Shown: in pieces, positions 47,573-57,024 of the stretch | Position numbering within the stretch: the stretch's first letter is position 1 | How the letters are laid out: each line of letters starts with the position of its first letter | DNA from: Site-B1 sp963722665 | GTDB lineage: Bacteria; Bacteroidota; Bacteroidia; Flavobacteriales; Flavobacteriaceae | Assembly (NCBI GenBank): GCA_963722665.1 | Contig: CAVRNW010000032.1 | Coordinates: 14,823 to 78,822, forward strand | Direction of reading: 5' to 3' | DNA: 64,000 nucleotides | The notes under the pieces: generated by a model | What the model saw: only the letters and a program-made list of their open reading frames with translations | Database searches by the model: none | What the model was told of the DNA's origin: nothing | Translations under genes and position numbers: made by a program

Positions 47573-48451
47573 ATGGATTCAACGACATCTTCAAATATAT
47601 TGCCTGCAAGAGAAGGAAAACCAAAATGGTTGCGTGTAAAATTGCCTACCGGTAAAAAGTATACAGAATTAAGAGGATTAGTAGATAAGTATCAATTAAA
47701 CACAATTTGTACTTCCGGAAGTTGCCCTAATATGGGAGAATGCTGGGGAGAAGGAACTGCTACTTTCATGATTTTGGGTAACATTTGTACTCGATCCTGT
47801 GGATTTTGCGGTGTTAAAACAGGCAGACCAGAATCTGTTGATTGGGATGAACCGGAAAAGGTAGCACGTTCCATAAAAATTATGAATATAAAACATGCTG
47901 TTCTCACGAGTGTTGACAGAGATGATCTTAAGGATATGGGAAGTATTCTCTGGGCGGAAACTGTTAATGCAGTAAGACGGATGAATCCCGAAACTACGTT
48001 AGAAACTCTTATACCTGATTTTCAAGGAATAACTAAGCACATTGACCGAATTGTAGAAGTGGCGCCTGAAGTTGTTTCTCATAATATCGAAACAGTTAGA
48101 AGACTAACTCGTGAAGTTAGAATTCAAGCTAAATACGATAGAAGTATGGGTGTTTTAAAGTATTTAAAAGATTCCGGACAAAGACGTACTAAATCAGGGA
48201 TTATGCTTGGACTTGGGGAAACACGTGAAGAAGTGATTGAAACTTTGCATGATCTAAAAAATGCAAAAGTTGATGTAGTAACAATTGGCCAATACCTGCA
48301 GCCTTCAAAAAACCATTTACCTGTCAAACAATTCATATTACCTGATCAGTTTGAGGAATATAAACAAATTGGACTGGATCTAGGTTTTCGTCATGTAGAA
48401 AGCAGTGCTTTGGTGCGTTCCTCTTACAAGGCCCAAAAGCATATAAATTAA
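47573..48451 (+). CDS. lipA: lipoyl synthase
   Basis: Radical-SAM enzyme inserting sulfur into octanoyl groups on lipoyl domains. 292 residues from ATG 47573; an in-frame TTG at 47552 would lie inside the promoter. Auxiliary cluster Cys in CTSGSCPNMGEC, radical-SAM Cys in CTRSCGFC, and the C-terminal RSSYKA. Intact. Confidence 0.97.
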   Translation: MDSTTSSNILPAREGKPKWLRVKLPTGKKYTELRGLVDKYQLNTICTSGSCPNMGECWGEGTATFMILGNICTRSCGFCGVKTGRPESVDWDEPEKVARSIKIMNIKHAVLTSVDRDDLKDMGSILWAETVNAVRRMNPETTLETLIPDFQGITKHIDRIVEVAPEVVSHNIETVRRLTREVRIQAKYDRSMGVLKYLKDSGQRRTKSGIMLGLGETREEVIETLHDLKNAKVDVVTIGQYLQPSKNHLPVKQFILPDQFEEYKQIGLDLGFRHVESSALVRSSYKAQKHIN

Positions 48452-48682
48452 ATTTTTTTAGAGGGTTTAGGCGAAATAGAGAAAAGTTAATATTTTCATT
48501 TAAATCAGTTTCGTAAATACCTAAATATCAGATTTTTAATTAAAACAGAGATCTTCTTTTTACCTAATCTTGTACTAAACCAAGTGGTTTAATCCTTAAA
48601 TGATAGAATATATTTGCATTTTATCGTAAAAATCACCACTTTTGTCGAGGAATTTATTTATTTTTATTACTTTAGCCAGAGT

Positions 48683-50917
48683 ATGTCCCAAGTAAAACAA
48701 TTTATATTAGCCCTAATATTACTTTCCTGTGTAAGTATTTTTGCTCAGAAAAATACAGTTGAGGATCCTAAAGCTCTTGCGAATAGCATTGTTTTTCATA
48801 TTGGACAGGCCGACCTAGATGTTGACAGAGGTAACTTTTATATTGCTGAAGAAAATCTTCAAAAGGCTCTGGACTTTGCTGTGCAAATGGATGATAAAAA
48901 AAGTCAGGGGATCATTCATACTAAAACGGCCAAAATTCATTTTACTCTTGGTAAATATGACAAGGCCTTATCTTCCTTAAATAAAGCTCTTGAAATTCAA
49001 CGTTTAACCAAAGACTACGTTAATCAGGCTGAGACCTATAATGTGAGAGGACTTGTTTATGCAAAGAAAAATGAACATAAGATAGCAATTGAGAGTTTCA
49101 CAGCAGCCAAGAGCTATTCAGAAATAGAAGAATTAGATGAATATGTAGCAGAAATTTTGCTTAATAGTTCAATATCCTTAATTGAATTAAAGGAGTATTG
49201 GAAAGCGACACAAGATCTTGAAAGGGTAATTGCACTTTCAAAAAAATATAAAAAAACAGGCACTGAGAGTATGGCTCTTATAAATAATGCTAAGGCCCTA
49301 TTCTTTTTAGAAAATTATGATAAAGCAAGATCCAAAACTGAAGAAGGTTTAAAACTAGCAAAGCAAATCAATTATCAGGAAGCAAAAAATGAAGCATATC
49401 TGGTATTAAGTGAAATCTATCAGAAAACAGAAGATTATAAGTTAGCCAATGATTACTTAAAAGCTCATATCAGTTTAAAGGATTCGATAACTGCATCTAA
49501 AAGTGCTAATTTAGATGCAGAATCCAAATTACAATATCAAACCAGTGACTATGAGAAGTTGTTACTGCAAAGTAATGAGGAACTTAAAAAAGCCAAAAAA
49601 GAAAGTAGTTTAACACAATTAATTTCTCTTTTAAGTATTGCCTTAATAACAATTTTATCCTTATTGACACTCTCATTATACAAAAACAACAACATTAGGA
49701 CCAGAACCAATAACATGTTGTATAAGAAAAATGAAGATTTGGTGATAGCCAAAGAAAAGGCTGAATTGGCTTCAAAGACCAAAGCTAACTTTTTATCTAC
49801 TGTTACTCATGAATTACGAACGCCTTTATACGCAGTTACAGGCTTGACCAATATGCTTCTAGATGAAGACCCAAAACCGGAACAGGTTAATCATTTAAAA
49901 TCGTTGAAGTTCTCAGGAGAATATTTACTGGCATTTATTAATGACATCCTTCAATTAAATAAAATTGAAGCTGAAAAAGTCAATATTGAACCTGAAATAT
50001 TCAATTTGAAACAAAAAATTGAAAATGTCCTGTCGGCTCTAAATAATTCAGCTGTAGATAATAATGTTAAACTGCATTTAGAATATGATAAAAAATTGCC
50101 TGAAGTATTTGATGCAGACCAAATTAAGATATCTCAAATTTTGATGAACTTAATTGGTAACTCGATCAAATTCACAAAGGATGGTGATATCTGGGTCAGA
50201 GCTAAAATGATTGATAATGATGGTGATAACTATAATATTAAATTTGAAGTTGAAGACAACGGAATTGGTATAACTAAAGAAAAACAAGAACATCTTTTTG
50301 AGAGTTTCTCTCAAGGATCTATACAGATTAACAGAAAATATGGAGGCACAGGTTTAGGATTATCTATTGTAAAAGGATTGATAGATATCTTAAAGGGAAA
50401 GATCTATTTGAAAAGTGAATTAGAAAAAGGAACTACCTTCTTTTTTGAATTGCCTTTACTGCATTCTCAAGAAGAGATTAAGGTCAAAAAGATTAATTAT
50501 TTTAAAGATGTCAACGAAATAGAACTGAGCAATATTAAGATCTTAGTTGTTGAAGACAATAAGATCAATCAAATGATCACCAAGAAAATCCTCAATAAAA
50601 TGAAGCTTAATTGTGATGTGGTTGATAACGGCGAAGATGCTGTGGATAAGGTGAAAACAGAACATTATGATGTTGTACTGATGGATATTCATATGCCGGG
50701 AATAAGTGGTATTGAAGCCACAAAAATGATAAGGATATTTGATAAGGAAATAACCATATTCGCTCTTACGGCTGTAACTATAGAAGATAAAATGCAGGAA
50801 TTTGATGAGGCCGGATTTGACGATATCATTTCCAAACCATTTAAGCAAGAGGACTTCGAGAAAAAATTATTCAACGAATTAATTGGTAAGGAAAAAAAAG
50901 TAACAGTTAAAACTTAG
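48683..50917 (+). CDS. TPR-containing hybrid sensor histidine kinase/response regulator
   Basis: 744 residues from ATG 48683 (MSQVKQFILALILLSC, signal peptide); the upstream in-frame codon at 48614 is unlikely. Periplasmic TPR repeats about 35-290 (GKYDKALSSLNKALEIQ), helix 317-337 (QLISLLSIALITILSLL), then HisKA with the phospho-His in THELRTPLYAVTG, HATPase_c (NLIGNSIKFT, DNGIGI, GGTGLGLSIVKGL) and a C-terminal receiver (VVEDNKINQMI, acceptor Asp in VVLMDIHMPG, Lys in SKPF). Signal unknown. Convergent with lpxK, overlapping by 11 bases. Confidence 0.93.
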   Translation: MSQVKQFILALILLSCVSIFAQKNTVEDPKALANSIVFHIGQADLDVDRGNFYIAEENLQKALDFAVQMDDKKSQGIIHTKTAKIHFTLGKYDKALSSLNKALEIQRLTKDYVNQAETYNVRGLVYAKKNEHKIAIESFTAAKSYSEIEELDEYVAEILLNSSISLIELKEYWKATQDLERVIALSKKYKKTGTESMALINNAKALFFLENYDKARSKTEEGLKLAKQINYQEAKNEAYLVLSEIYQKTEDYKLANDYLKAHISLKDSITASKSANLDAESKLQYQTSDYEKLLLQSNEELKKAKKESSLTQLISLLSIALITILSLLTLSLYKNNNIRTRTNNMLYKKNEDLVIAKEKAELASKTKANFLSTVTHELRTPLYAVTGLTNMLLDEDPKPEQVNHLKSLKFSGEYLLAFINDILQLNKIEAEKVNIEPEIFNLKQKIENVLSALNNSAVDNNVKLHLEYDKKLPEVFDADQIKISQILMNLIGNSIKFTKDGDIWVRAKMIDNDGDNYNIKFEVEDNGIGITKEKQEHLFESFSQGSIQINRKYGGTGLGLSIVKGLIDILKGKIYLKSELEKGTTFFFELPLLHSQEEIKVKKINYFKDVNEIELSNIKILVVEDNKINQMITKKILNKMKLNCDVVDNGEDAVDKVKTEHYDVVLMDIHMPGISGIEATKMIRIFDKEITIFALTAVTIEDKMQEFDEAGFDDIISKPFKQEDFEKKLFNELIGKEKKVTVKT

Positions 50918-51914
50918 ATACAAATTGTTTTACCAATTCATTAAAACCATTGGCATTATTTATTTCAGTTTTTATAGGCAAATAAAAAAGTTTGTCGGCG
51001 TCTAATTTGTCCTTCAACCTCATAAAATCTTTTTCTGTAGTCAAGATCAATTTCTTGCTTTTAAGTTTATGTATATCCTTAGCTGTGAAGTTATAATGAT
51101 CCTTATAATTTAAATGTTCAAAGTCTAGTCCGATTGAATACAAATACTCTACTAAAGGCTTCGAATTTGCAATTCCGGTAACCAGTGTAAACTTCATACC
51201 ATCTAATTTATTAATCGATGTACTCCCTTTTTCATTAAAGATAATATCATCGTAAGAAATCGAACTAAAAAACAACTTTTGATCACTATTTAGGTTCAAT
51301 TTTTTTGAAACTTCCGCTTTAATCTCATCTTTCAAATCCACGGGACATTTTGTGACGATTATAATATCAGCCCTTTTGGCACCTCTTTTTGATTCGCGTA
51401 AATCGCCATAAGGCAATAAAAAATCTTCGGTATATAAATTATGATAAGAAGTTAATAAAATATACAACCCAGCCTTTACTTTTCTGTGTTGAAATCCATC
51501 ATCCATCAATATAATTTGTGGTGAATCATTCATTTTCAGCAATTGTTCAATTCCGTTTTGACGATCGGCATCAACAGCAACTAAAATATCATGGAATTTA
51601 TTTTTGAACTGAAAAGGCTCATCGCCTATCTCGTCAACTATGGTCTTACCATTAGCCAATATAAATCCAGAAGTATTACGCTTGTATCCCCGGCTTAAAA
51701 TAGCCAAAGAATACTTTGTTTGAAGCGATCGGATCAAATACTCTATCATTGGCGTTTTTCCCGTACCACCTACGCTTAAATTCCCCACACATATTATAGG
51801 AATGTTATAAGACTTCGATTTCAATATGTTATGATCGAACAATTTATTGCGCAAACTGGAAATCATGTAATAAACAGGAACAATTGGAAAAAATATTTTT
51901 CTTAAAAGCTTCAT
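50907..51914 (-). CDS. lpxK: tetraacyldisaccharide 4'-kinase
   Basis: 335 residues from ATG 51914 (MKLLRKIFFPIVPVYY). Phosphorylates the lipid A precursor at 4'. The Walker A GNLSVGGTGKTPM, DDGFQHR (catalytic Asp/His region) and the membrane-anchoring N-terminus are present. Intact. Divergent from the Nif3-like gene. Confidence 0.96.
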   Translation of the reverse strand: MKLLRKIFFPIVPVYYMISSLRNKLFDHNILKSKSYNIPIICVGNLSVGGTGKTPMIEYLIRSLQTKYSLAILSRGYKRNTSGFILANGKTIVDEIGDEPFQFKNKFHDILVAVDADRQNGIEQLLKMNDSPQIILMDDGFQHRKVKAGLYILLTSYHNLYTEDFLLPYGDLRESKRGAKRADIIIVTKCPVDLKDEIKAEVSKKLNLNSDQKLFFSSISYDDIIFNEKGSTSINKLDGMKFTLVTGIANSKPLVEYLYSIGLDFEHLNYKDHYNFTAKDIHKLKSKKLILTTEKDFMRLKDKLDADKLFYLPIKTEINNANGFNELVKQFVSKF

Positions 51915-52013
51915 CAAGACTAAATCGAAAATGATATACAATTTATTAAAAATCGAATATAACGATTAATTAAATCATTAGATATTACATCTGACCATTA
52001 AAAAATAATAATC

Positions 52014-52045
52014 TTGAACAGATGAAAGTAATTATTTTATCTTTG
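52014..52045 (+). promoter_or_regulatory. promoter of Nif3-like gene, -33 TTG and -7 TATCTTTG
   Basis: TTG at 52014-52016 and TATCTTTG at 52038-52045 with a 21-base spacer, close to the Bacteroidota consensus, 19 bases before the ATG at 52065. Confidence 0.65.
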
Positions 52046-52064
52046 AACGTAAACAAAATTTATC

Positions 52065-53159
52065 ATGATTGTACAGGATGTTATTAATCATTTAGAAGAA
52101 TTAGCCCCTTTGGATTTTGCCGAAGATTTCGATAATGTTGGATTGCTGGTTGGTGATAGAAATAGCAAGATCACAGGAATTCTTGTCACTTTGGACACCT
52201 TGGAAGAGGTTGTAGATGAAGCGATACAGACCAAATGTAATTTAATCGTTAGTTTTCATCCAATAATTTTCTCAGGTCTAAAAAGTATAACTGGTAAGAC
52301 CTATGTAGAAAGGGTCGTTTTGAAAGCCATTAAACATGGAATTTCTATTTACGCAATTCATACAGCGCTTGATAACTCCTCTTTAGGAGTAAACAATATG
52401 ATTTGTGAAAAATTAGGTCTTAATAATCGACAAATTTTAATTCCGAAATCCAATACCATAAAAAAATTAACTACCTACGTTCCAAAAAGCGAAGCAGAAG
52501 TGCTCCGAAATGCTTTATTCCGAGTTGGAGCAGGTAATATTGGGAATTATAACAATTGTAGTTTTAATGCAGAAGGCATAGGCACTTTCAGAGGTAATGA
52601 AAATTCCAACCCTACTAAGGGGCAAAAAGGAGAAACTCACCACGAAGAGGAGGTGCAAGTCTCCATGATCTTTGATAAGAATTTAGAACAAAAAGTGTTG
52701 AATACACTTTTTAGAACACACTCATACGAAGAAGTAGCCTATGAAGTAATAACTTTAGAAAACACCAATCAAAATATTGGTATGGGGATGGTCGGAGAAT
52801 TTAAAAATGAAATTGTTGGATCTACTTTTCTTTCCAATTTAAAATCCACGTTTCATTGCAAGATCATAAAACATTCACAACTACTTAAAAAACCGATTAA
52901 AAAAGTTGCTGTTTTGGGAGGTTCCGGTAGTTTTGCAATTCAAAATGCAATATCATCTGGAGCCGATGCATTTGTGACCTCAGACCTAAAGTATCATGAT
53001 TTTTACAAAGCTGAAGATAAAATAATATTGATTGATATTGGTCATTACGAAAGCGAACAGTACACAAAAAACTTAATAGTTACTTATCTTAACAAAAAAA
53101 TTACTAATTTTGCAATCATTTTATCAAAGATTAATACCAATCCTATCAAGTATTTTTAA
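52065..53159 (+). CDS. Nif3-like dinuclear metal centre protein
   Basis: 364 residues, the long type with an inserted middle domain (about 120-230). EDFDNVGLLVGD, SFHPIIFSGLKS and YAIHTALDNSSLGVNN carry the metal-binding His/Asp, and the C-terminal SGADAFVTSDLKYHDFYKA and DIGHYESEQY complete the site. Hexameric family with proposed GTP cyclohydrolase type activity; true role unsettled. The next gene starts 3 bases later, as in many Bacteroidota. Confidence 0.92.
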   Translation: MIVQDVINHLEELAPLDFAEDFDNVGLLVGDRNSKITGILVTLDTLEEVVDEAIQTKCNLIVSFHPIIFSGLKSITGKTYVERVVLKAIKHGISIYAIHTALDNSSLGVNNMICEKLGLNNRQILIPKSNTIKKLTTYVPKSEAEVLRNALFRVGAGNIGNYNNCSFNAEGIGTFRGNENSNPTKGQKGETHHEEEVQVSMIFDKNLEQKVLNTLFRTHSYEEVAYEVITLENTNQNIGMGMVGEFKNEIVGSTFLSNLKSTFHCKIIKHSQLLKKPIKKVAVLGGSGSFAIQNAISSGADAFVTSDLKYHDFYKAEDKIILIDIGHYESEQYTKNLIVTYLNKKITNFAIILSKINTNPIKYF

Positions 53160-53162
53160 ATT

Positions 53163-53942
53163 ATGGTTAAGAAAAAAGAGGTTTCAGTAGAAGAACGTTT
53201 AAGAGCATTATACGACTTGCAACTTATCGATTCCAGAGTAGATGAAATAAGAAATGTAAGAGGAGAATTGCCTTTAGAAGTACGCGATCTGGAAGATGAA
53301 GTTGCTGGATTAAATATGAGAATCCAAAAATTAGATAGCAGTCTTGAAGCTATTGAGAATGAAATAAAGAGTAAAAAGAATATCATTGATGAATCTAAAA
53401 CTTTAATTAAAAAATATAACGAACAACAAAAGAACGTTAGAAATAATAGAGAGTTTAATTCGATTACAAAGGAAATCGAATTTCAGGAATTGGAGATTCA
53501 GCTTGCAGAAAAACATATTAAAGAGCATCAGGTTCAAATTGAACAAAAGAAGGAGGTTATTGTAGAAACGAAAGAACGTTTGAAAGATCTTGAAACGCAT
53601 TTAAAGCATAAATCCAGTGAGTTAGACGCTATTCTTGCCGAGACTGAAAAGGAAGAGCAAGCACTTTTAAAGAAATCTGAGCAGTATCAAAAAGAAATTG
53701 AAGAACGACTAGTTGCTGCTTATCATAGAATAAGAAAAAACGTTAAAAATGGCTTAGCCGTTGTACCAATAGAAAGAGGTGCATCAGGAGGTTCTTTTTT
53801 CACAATTCCGCCACAGGTTCAAGTGGAAATAGCTTCACGTAAAAAGATCATTACAGATGAGCATAGCGGCCGAATTCTTGTGGATGAAACTTTGGCTGAA
53901 GAAGAAAAAGCCAAAATGCATAAGTTATTTGATAAACTTTAA
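53163..53942 (+). CDS. coiled-coil CdsZ-like protein with degraded zinc ribbon
   Basis: 259 residues. Long coiled coil (about 35-185), then a C-terminal domain that in the family is a C4 zinc ribbon. Here the region reads ERGASGGSFFTIPPQVQVEI and ITDEHSGRILVDE: all four Cys are absent, replaced by Ser, Gly or other residues at the usual ribbon positions while IPPQ and GRILVD are kept. Zinc binding is therefore unlikely. Partner gene of the Nif3-like protein in Bacteroidota. Confidence 0.85.
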   Translation: MVKKKEVSVEERLRALYDLQLIDSRVDEIRNVRGELPLEVRDLEDEVAGLNMRIQKLDSSLEAIENEIKSKKNIIDESKTLIKKYNEQQKNVRNNREFNSITKEIEFQELEIQLAEKHIKEHQVQIEQKKEVIVETKERLKDLETHLKHKSSELDAILAETEKEEQALLKKSEQYQKEIEERLVAAYHRIRKNVKNGLAVVPIERGASGGSFFTIPPQVQVEIASRKKIITDEHSGRILVDETLAEEEKAKMHKLFDKL

Positions 53943-53964
53943 TTTTAACAACACCTATATATAG

Positions 53965-54008
53965 AAGCCTTTACAATCCCGAAGCTTTGGGAGTAAAGGC
54001 TTTTTTAT
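53965..54008 (+). terminator. intrinsic terminator
   Basis: AAGCCTTTAC (53965-53974) pairs with GTAAAGGCTT (53993-54002), plus inner TCCC/GGGA, followed by a T run. Confidence 0.88.
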
Positions 54009-54073
54009 TTAATAAAATTTTCACATTTTTCAGATATAAGTTTTATATTTTTATACGACTTACTAAAAAAGCT

Positions 54074-54736
54074 ATGAAGTTAAAATATATATCTTTTGTT
54101 ATTCTTTTAAGTTTATTATTTAGTTGTCAAAATCAGGCGCAAAATAATCCTAAACAACTGGAAGTGCAAAATGCCGAACCTATTGTAGTTGCGTTGGAAA
54201 ATGGGTTAGCAAGGGCATATTTTGCAAGTGGTTGCTTTTGGTGTGTGGAAGCCGTTTATGAAAGTGCGAAAGGTGTAGATGAAGTAATAAATGGCTATTC
54301 CGGCGGACACACTTCAAATCCAACATATGAGACAAGTAATACGGGGCAAACAGGACACGCGGAATCGGTTGAAGTCATTTATAACCCTAATGTTGTAAGT
54401 TTTGAAACCTTGGTCGATATTTATTTTGGTTCACAGAATCCAACACAGATCAATGGACAAGGTCCTGACAATGGCTCACAATACCGATCCATACTCTTTT
54501 ATCAAAATGAAGAACAAAAACAGATCATTCTTAATAAAAAGGAAGCTTTAGCAAAGCAATTAAATGCTAAAATAGCTGCTGAAGTTTATCCGTTTCAAAA
54601 ATTTTGGAAAGCTGAAGATTACCATCAGAATTATGAAAAGTTACATCCTGAGAACCCCTATGTTCAAAATGTATCTATTCCACGGTTAAGAAAATTTCAG
54701 ACTAAATTTCCACACTTGTTAAAAGATAACCAATAA
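54074..54736 (+). CDS. msrA: peptide-methionine (S)-S-oxide reductase lipoprotein
   Basis: 220 residues from ATG 54074 (MKLKYISFVILLSLLFSCQN), with lipobox LFSC, so anchored to a membrane outside the cytoplasm. An upstream in-frame codon at 53987 lies in the terminator. The MsrA active site GCFWCVEAVYES (catalytic Cys) and GYSGGHTSNPTYE, GHAESVEVIYNP are intact. Repairs oxidised methionines of exported proteins. Confidence 0.94.
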   Translation: MKLKYISFVILLSLLFSCQNQAQNNPKQLEVQNAEPIVVALENGLARAYFASGCFWCVEAVYESAKGVDEVINGYSGGHTSNPTYETSNTGQTGHAESVEVIYNPNVVSFETLVDIYFGSQNPTQINGQGPDNGSQYRSILFYQNEEQKQIILNKKEALAKQLNAKIAAEVYPFQKFWKAEDYHQNYEKLHPENPYVQNVSIPRLRKFQTKFPHLLKDNQ

Positions 54737-54799
54737 AACAAACCCTAATGAATTCTGGTGGTTTTCGGTGTTAACAGAAGTTAAAAATTATATCGAAAA

Positions 54800-55600
54800 C
54801 TAAAGCTTTCTTGCCTTAATTTCAAAAATCAAAGGATAAAGTTTGTCTTTGGTTTTGTACATTCCAGATTTGGCTTGAATTAAATCAGGTAAGACATTGT
54901 AAGGACTTTCATTATATTCATTTAAATAATCAATGTGGAATCCTGCTTCAGATAAAGCATTAATCACTTCTCCCAATCCATGGTTCCATCCATATTCCTT
55001 ACTGATCATTCTTGAGGACTGATCAGCGTAGGTTCCTTCATACTCCTCATAGATGACCTTATCCTGCATGTAACCATACTTCATAATTGCTTTACTACTA
55101 GTATAATCAAACATCCAGACAATAGGATGAAATTCCACCATATAAAAAGAACCTCCTTTTTTTAACCTTTCCGATATCATTTTAGCCCAAGGCCTTAAAT
55201 CCGGTAACCAGCCAATCACACCGTAACTGGTGAAAACTATATCAAATTTTTCCTTGACATACTTTGATGTATCTAATACATTACTACAAACAAATTCAGC
55301 GTCCAGTCCAAGATCCTCATTTAGTTGTTGTGCCAGCTTGATTCCTTCATTGCTAATATCAACTCCTACACACTGTGCTCCTAACCTACTCCAACTCAAT
55401 GTGTCTTGTCCAAAATGGCATTGCAAATGCAACATCTTTTTATCACTGACGTCACCAAGAGCTTTTAATTCATATAAATTTAGAGAAGATTTACCCTTTT
55501 TAAAGGCCTTCATATCATACATGTCACTTTTAGAATGCACTCTAACTTTTTCATTCCAAGTTGCCTTGTTAACTTCAAAATAGTGTTGATTATCAGCCAT
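54800..55600 (-). CDS. class I SAM-dependent methyltransferase
   Basis: 266 residues. SAM motif I in LHLQCHFGQDTLSWSRLG (Gly-rich loop weakly conserved) and CVGVDISNEGI (acidic motif II). The family acts on small molecules; no substrate suggested. Divergent from kynU with a 96-base gap. Confidence 0.82.
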   Translation of the reverse strand: MADNQHYFEVNKATWNEKVRVHSKSDMYDMKAFKKGKSSLNLYELKALGDVSDKKMLHLQCHFGQDTLSWSRLGAQCVGVDISNEGIKLAQQLNEDLGLDAEFVCSNVLDTSKYVKEKFDIVFTSYGVIGWLPDLRPWAKMISERLKKGGSFYMVEFHPIVWMFDYTSSKAIMKYGYMQDKVIYEEYEGTYADQSSRMISKEYGWNHGLGEVINALSEAGFHIDYLNEYNESPYNVLPDLIQAKSGMYKTKDKLYPLIFEIKARKL

Positions 55601-55696
55601 TTTATATCATGAATAAGTTTCTAAAATACAAATTTATTATTAGTTGTAAACAGGAATAAAAATTCCTATTTTTGAGTAAATCCAAAACTAAACATC

Positions 55697-56971
55697 TTGT
55701 CTGAACATAAATCTGGTCTTGAATACGCTAAAGAACAAGATCGACTAGATAAATTAGCCCAGTACCGTAACAAATTTCATATTCCTATAGATAGAAATGG
55801 AAATGCCTGGTTGTATTTTACAGGTAATTCATTGGGTCTTCAACCAAAAAGTACTCAGCAATATATTCAACAAGAATTGGATGACTGGGCTAAGTTAGGT
55901 GTAGAAGGTCATTTTTATGCCAAAAATCCATGGTTAAACTATCATGAACTGCTCACTGAACCCATGGCGAAAATAGTTGGCGCTAAGCCTATTGAAGTCG
56001 TTATAATGGATACACTTACTACCAATTTACATTTGTTAATGGTTTCGTTTTATCAACCTACTAAAACCAAATATAAAATTGTTATTGAAAGTGATGCATT
56101 TCCTTCTGATAGATATGCAGTACAAACACAACTGGAATTTCATGGATTTAATGCAAATGAAGGATTGATTGAGTGGAAACCCAGAAAAGGAGAAGAATTA
56201 CTAAATATAGAAGACTTAGAAACTATTCTGGAGGACCAAGGTGAAGAAATTGCTCTCCTATTAATTGGTGGTGTAAACTATTATACAGGGCAATTTTTAG
56301 ACATCAAAAGAATTGCTGAATTGGGCCATGCCAAGAATTGTATGGTTGGGATCGATCTAGCTCATGGTGCGGGAAACATTAAACCGGAATTACATGAATC
56401 AGGAGTAGATTTTGCAGCTTGGTGTACATATAAATATTTGAATTCAGGACCAGGAAGTTTGGCAGGGTTATTTGTGCATGAAAGGCATGCAAAGAACAAG
56501 AAATTAAAACGGTTTGCAGGCTGGTGGAGTCATAATAAATCAACGAGGTTTAACATGCGACAACCCCTTGATATTATACCAGGAGCCGAAGGCTGGCAGT
56601 TAAGCAATCCTCCAATATTATCTATGGCAGCAATAAAAGCCTCATTAGACATGTTTAACGAAGTTGGAATGGATGTCCTTAGAGAGAAGTCCATAAAACT
56701 AACCGGCTATTTTGAATTTTTACTAAATGAATTAAACGATAAAAAAATAAGGATAATAACACCCTCAAATCCTCAAGAAAGAGGATGCCAATTATCAATA
56801 CAGGTCAAGGATTCTGATAAAAGTTTACATCAAAAATTAATGGATGCCAATATCATAACAGATTGGAGAGAACCAGGTGTTATAAGATGTGCTCCAACTC
56901 CATTTTACAATAGTTTTGAAGATGTGTATAGAATGGTTAAAAAATTAAAAGAGATATTAGAGGAAAAATAA
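55697..56971 (+). CDS. kynU: kynureninase
   Basis: 424 residues from TTG 55697 (MSEHKSGLEYAKEQD); no in-frame ATG is better. PLP enzyme that splits kynurenine or 3-hydroxykynurenine to (3-hydroxy)anthranilate and alanine. YFTGNSLGLQPKS, VGIDLAHGAGNIKPELHE, PLP-Lys in WCTYKYLNSGPG, and GWQLSNPPILSMA are typical. First gene of the kynurenine cluster and intact. Confidence 0.96.
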   Translation: MSEHKSGLEYAKEQDRLDKLAQYRNKFHIPIDRNGNAWLYFTGNSLGLQPKSTQQYIQQELDDWAKLGVEGHFYAKNPWLNYHELLTEPMAKIVGAKPIEVVIMDTLTTNLHLLMVSFYQPTKTKYKIVIESDAFPSDRYAVQTQLEFHGFNANEGLIEWKPRKGEELLNIEDLETILEDQGEEIALLLIGGVNYYTGQFLDIKRIAELGHAKNCMVGIDLAHGAGNIKPELHESGVDFAAWCTYKYLNSGPGSLAGLFVHERHAKNKKLKRFAGWWSHNKSTRFNMRQPLDIIPGAEGWQLSNPPILSMAAIKASLDMFNEVGMDVLREKSIKLTGYFEFLLNELNDKKIRIITPSNPQERGCQLSIQVKDSDKSLHQKLMDANIITDWREPGVIRCAPTPFYNSFEDVYRMVKKLKEILEEK

Positions 56972-56990
56972 TAAAATTCGTATCACTTTA

Positions 56991-57016
56991 AGGCCTCGAT
57001 TGAGCTCGACCTGACA
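56991..57016 (-). repeat. 26-bp intergenic repeat before kmo
   Basis: On the minus strand TGTCAGGTCGAGC then TCAATCGAGGCCT. It ends 8 bases before the kmo ATG at 57025. An in-gene relative is at 12596-12621. Confidence 0.6.
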
Positions 57017-57024
57017 AAAATAAA

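Noticed and set aside
48452..48682. Regulatory RNA in the 231-base gap before the hybrid kinase
   Set aside because: No stable stem or conserved motif could be identified by eye.
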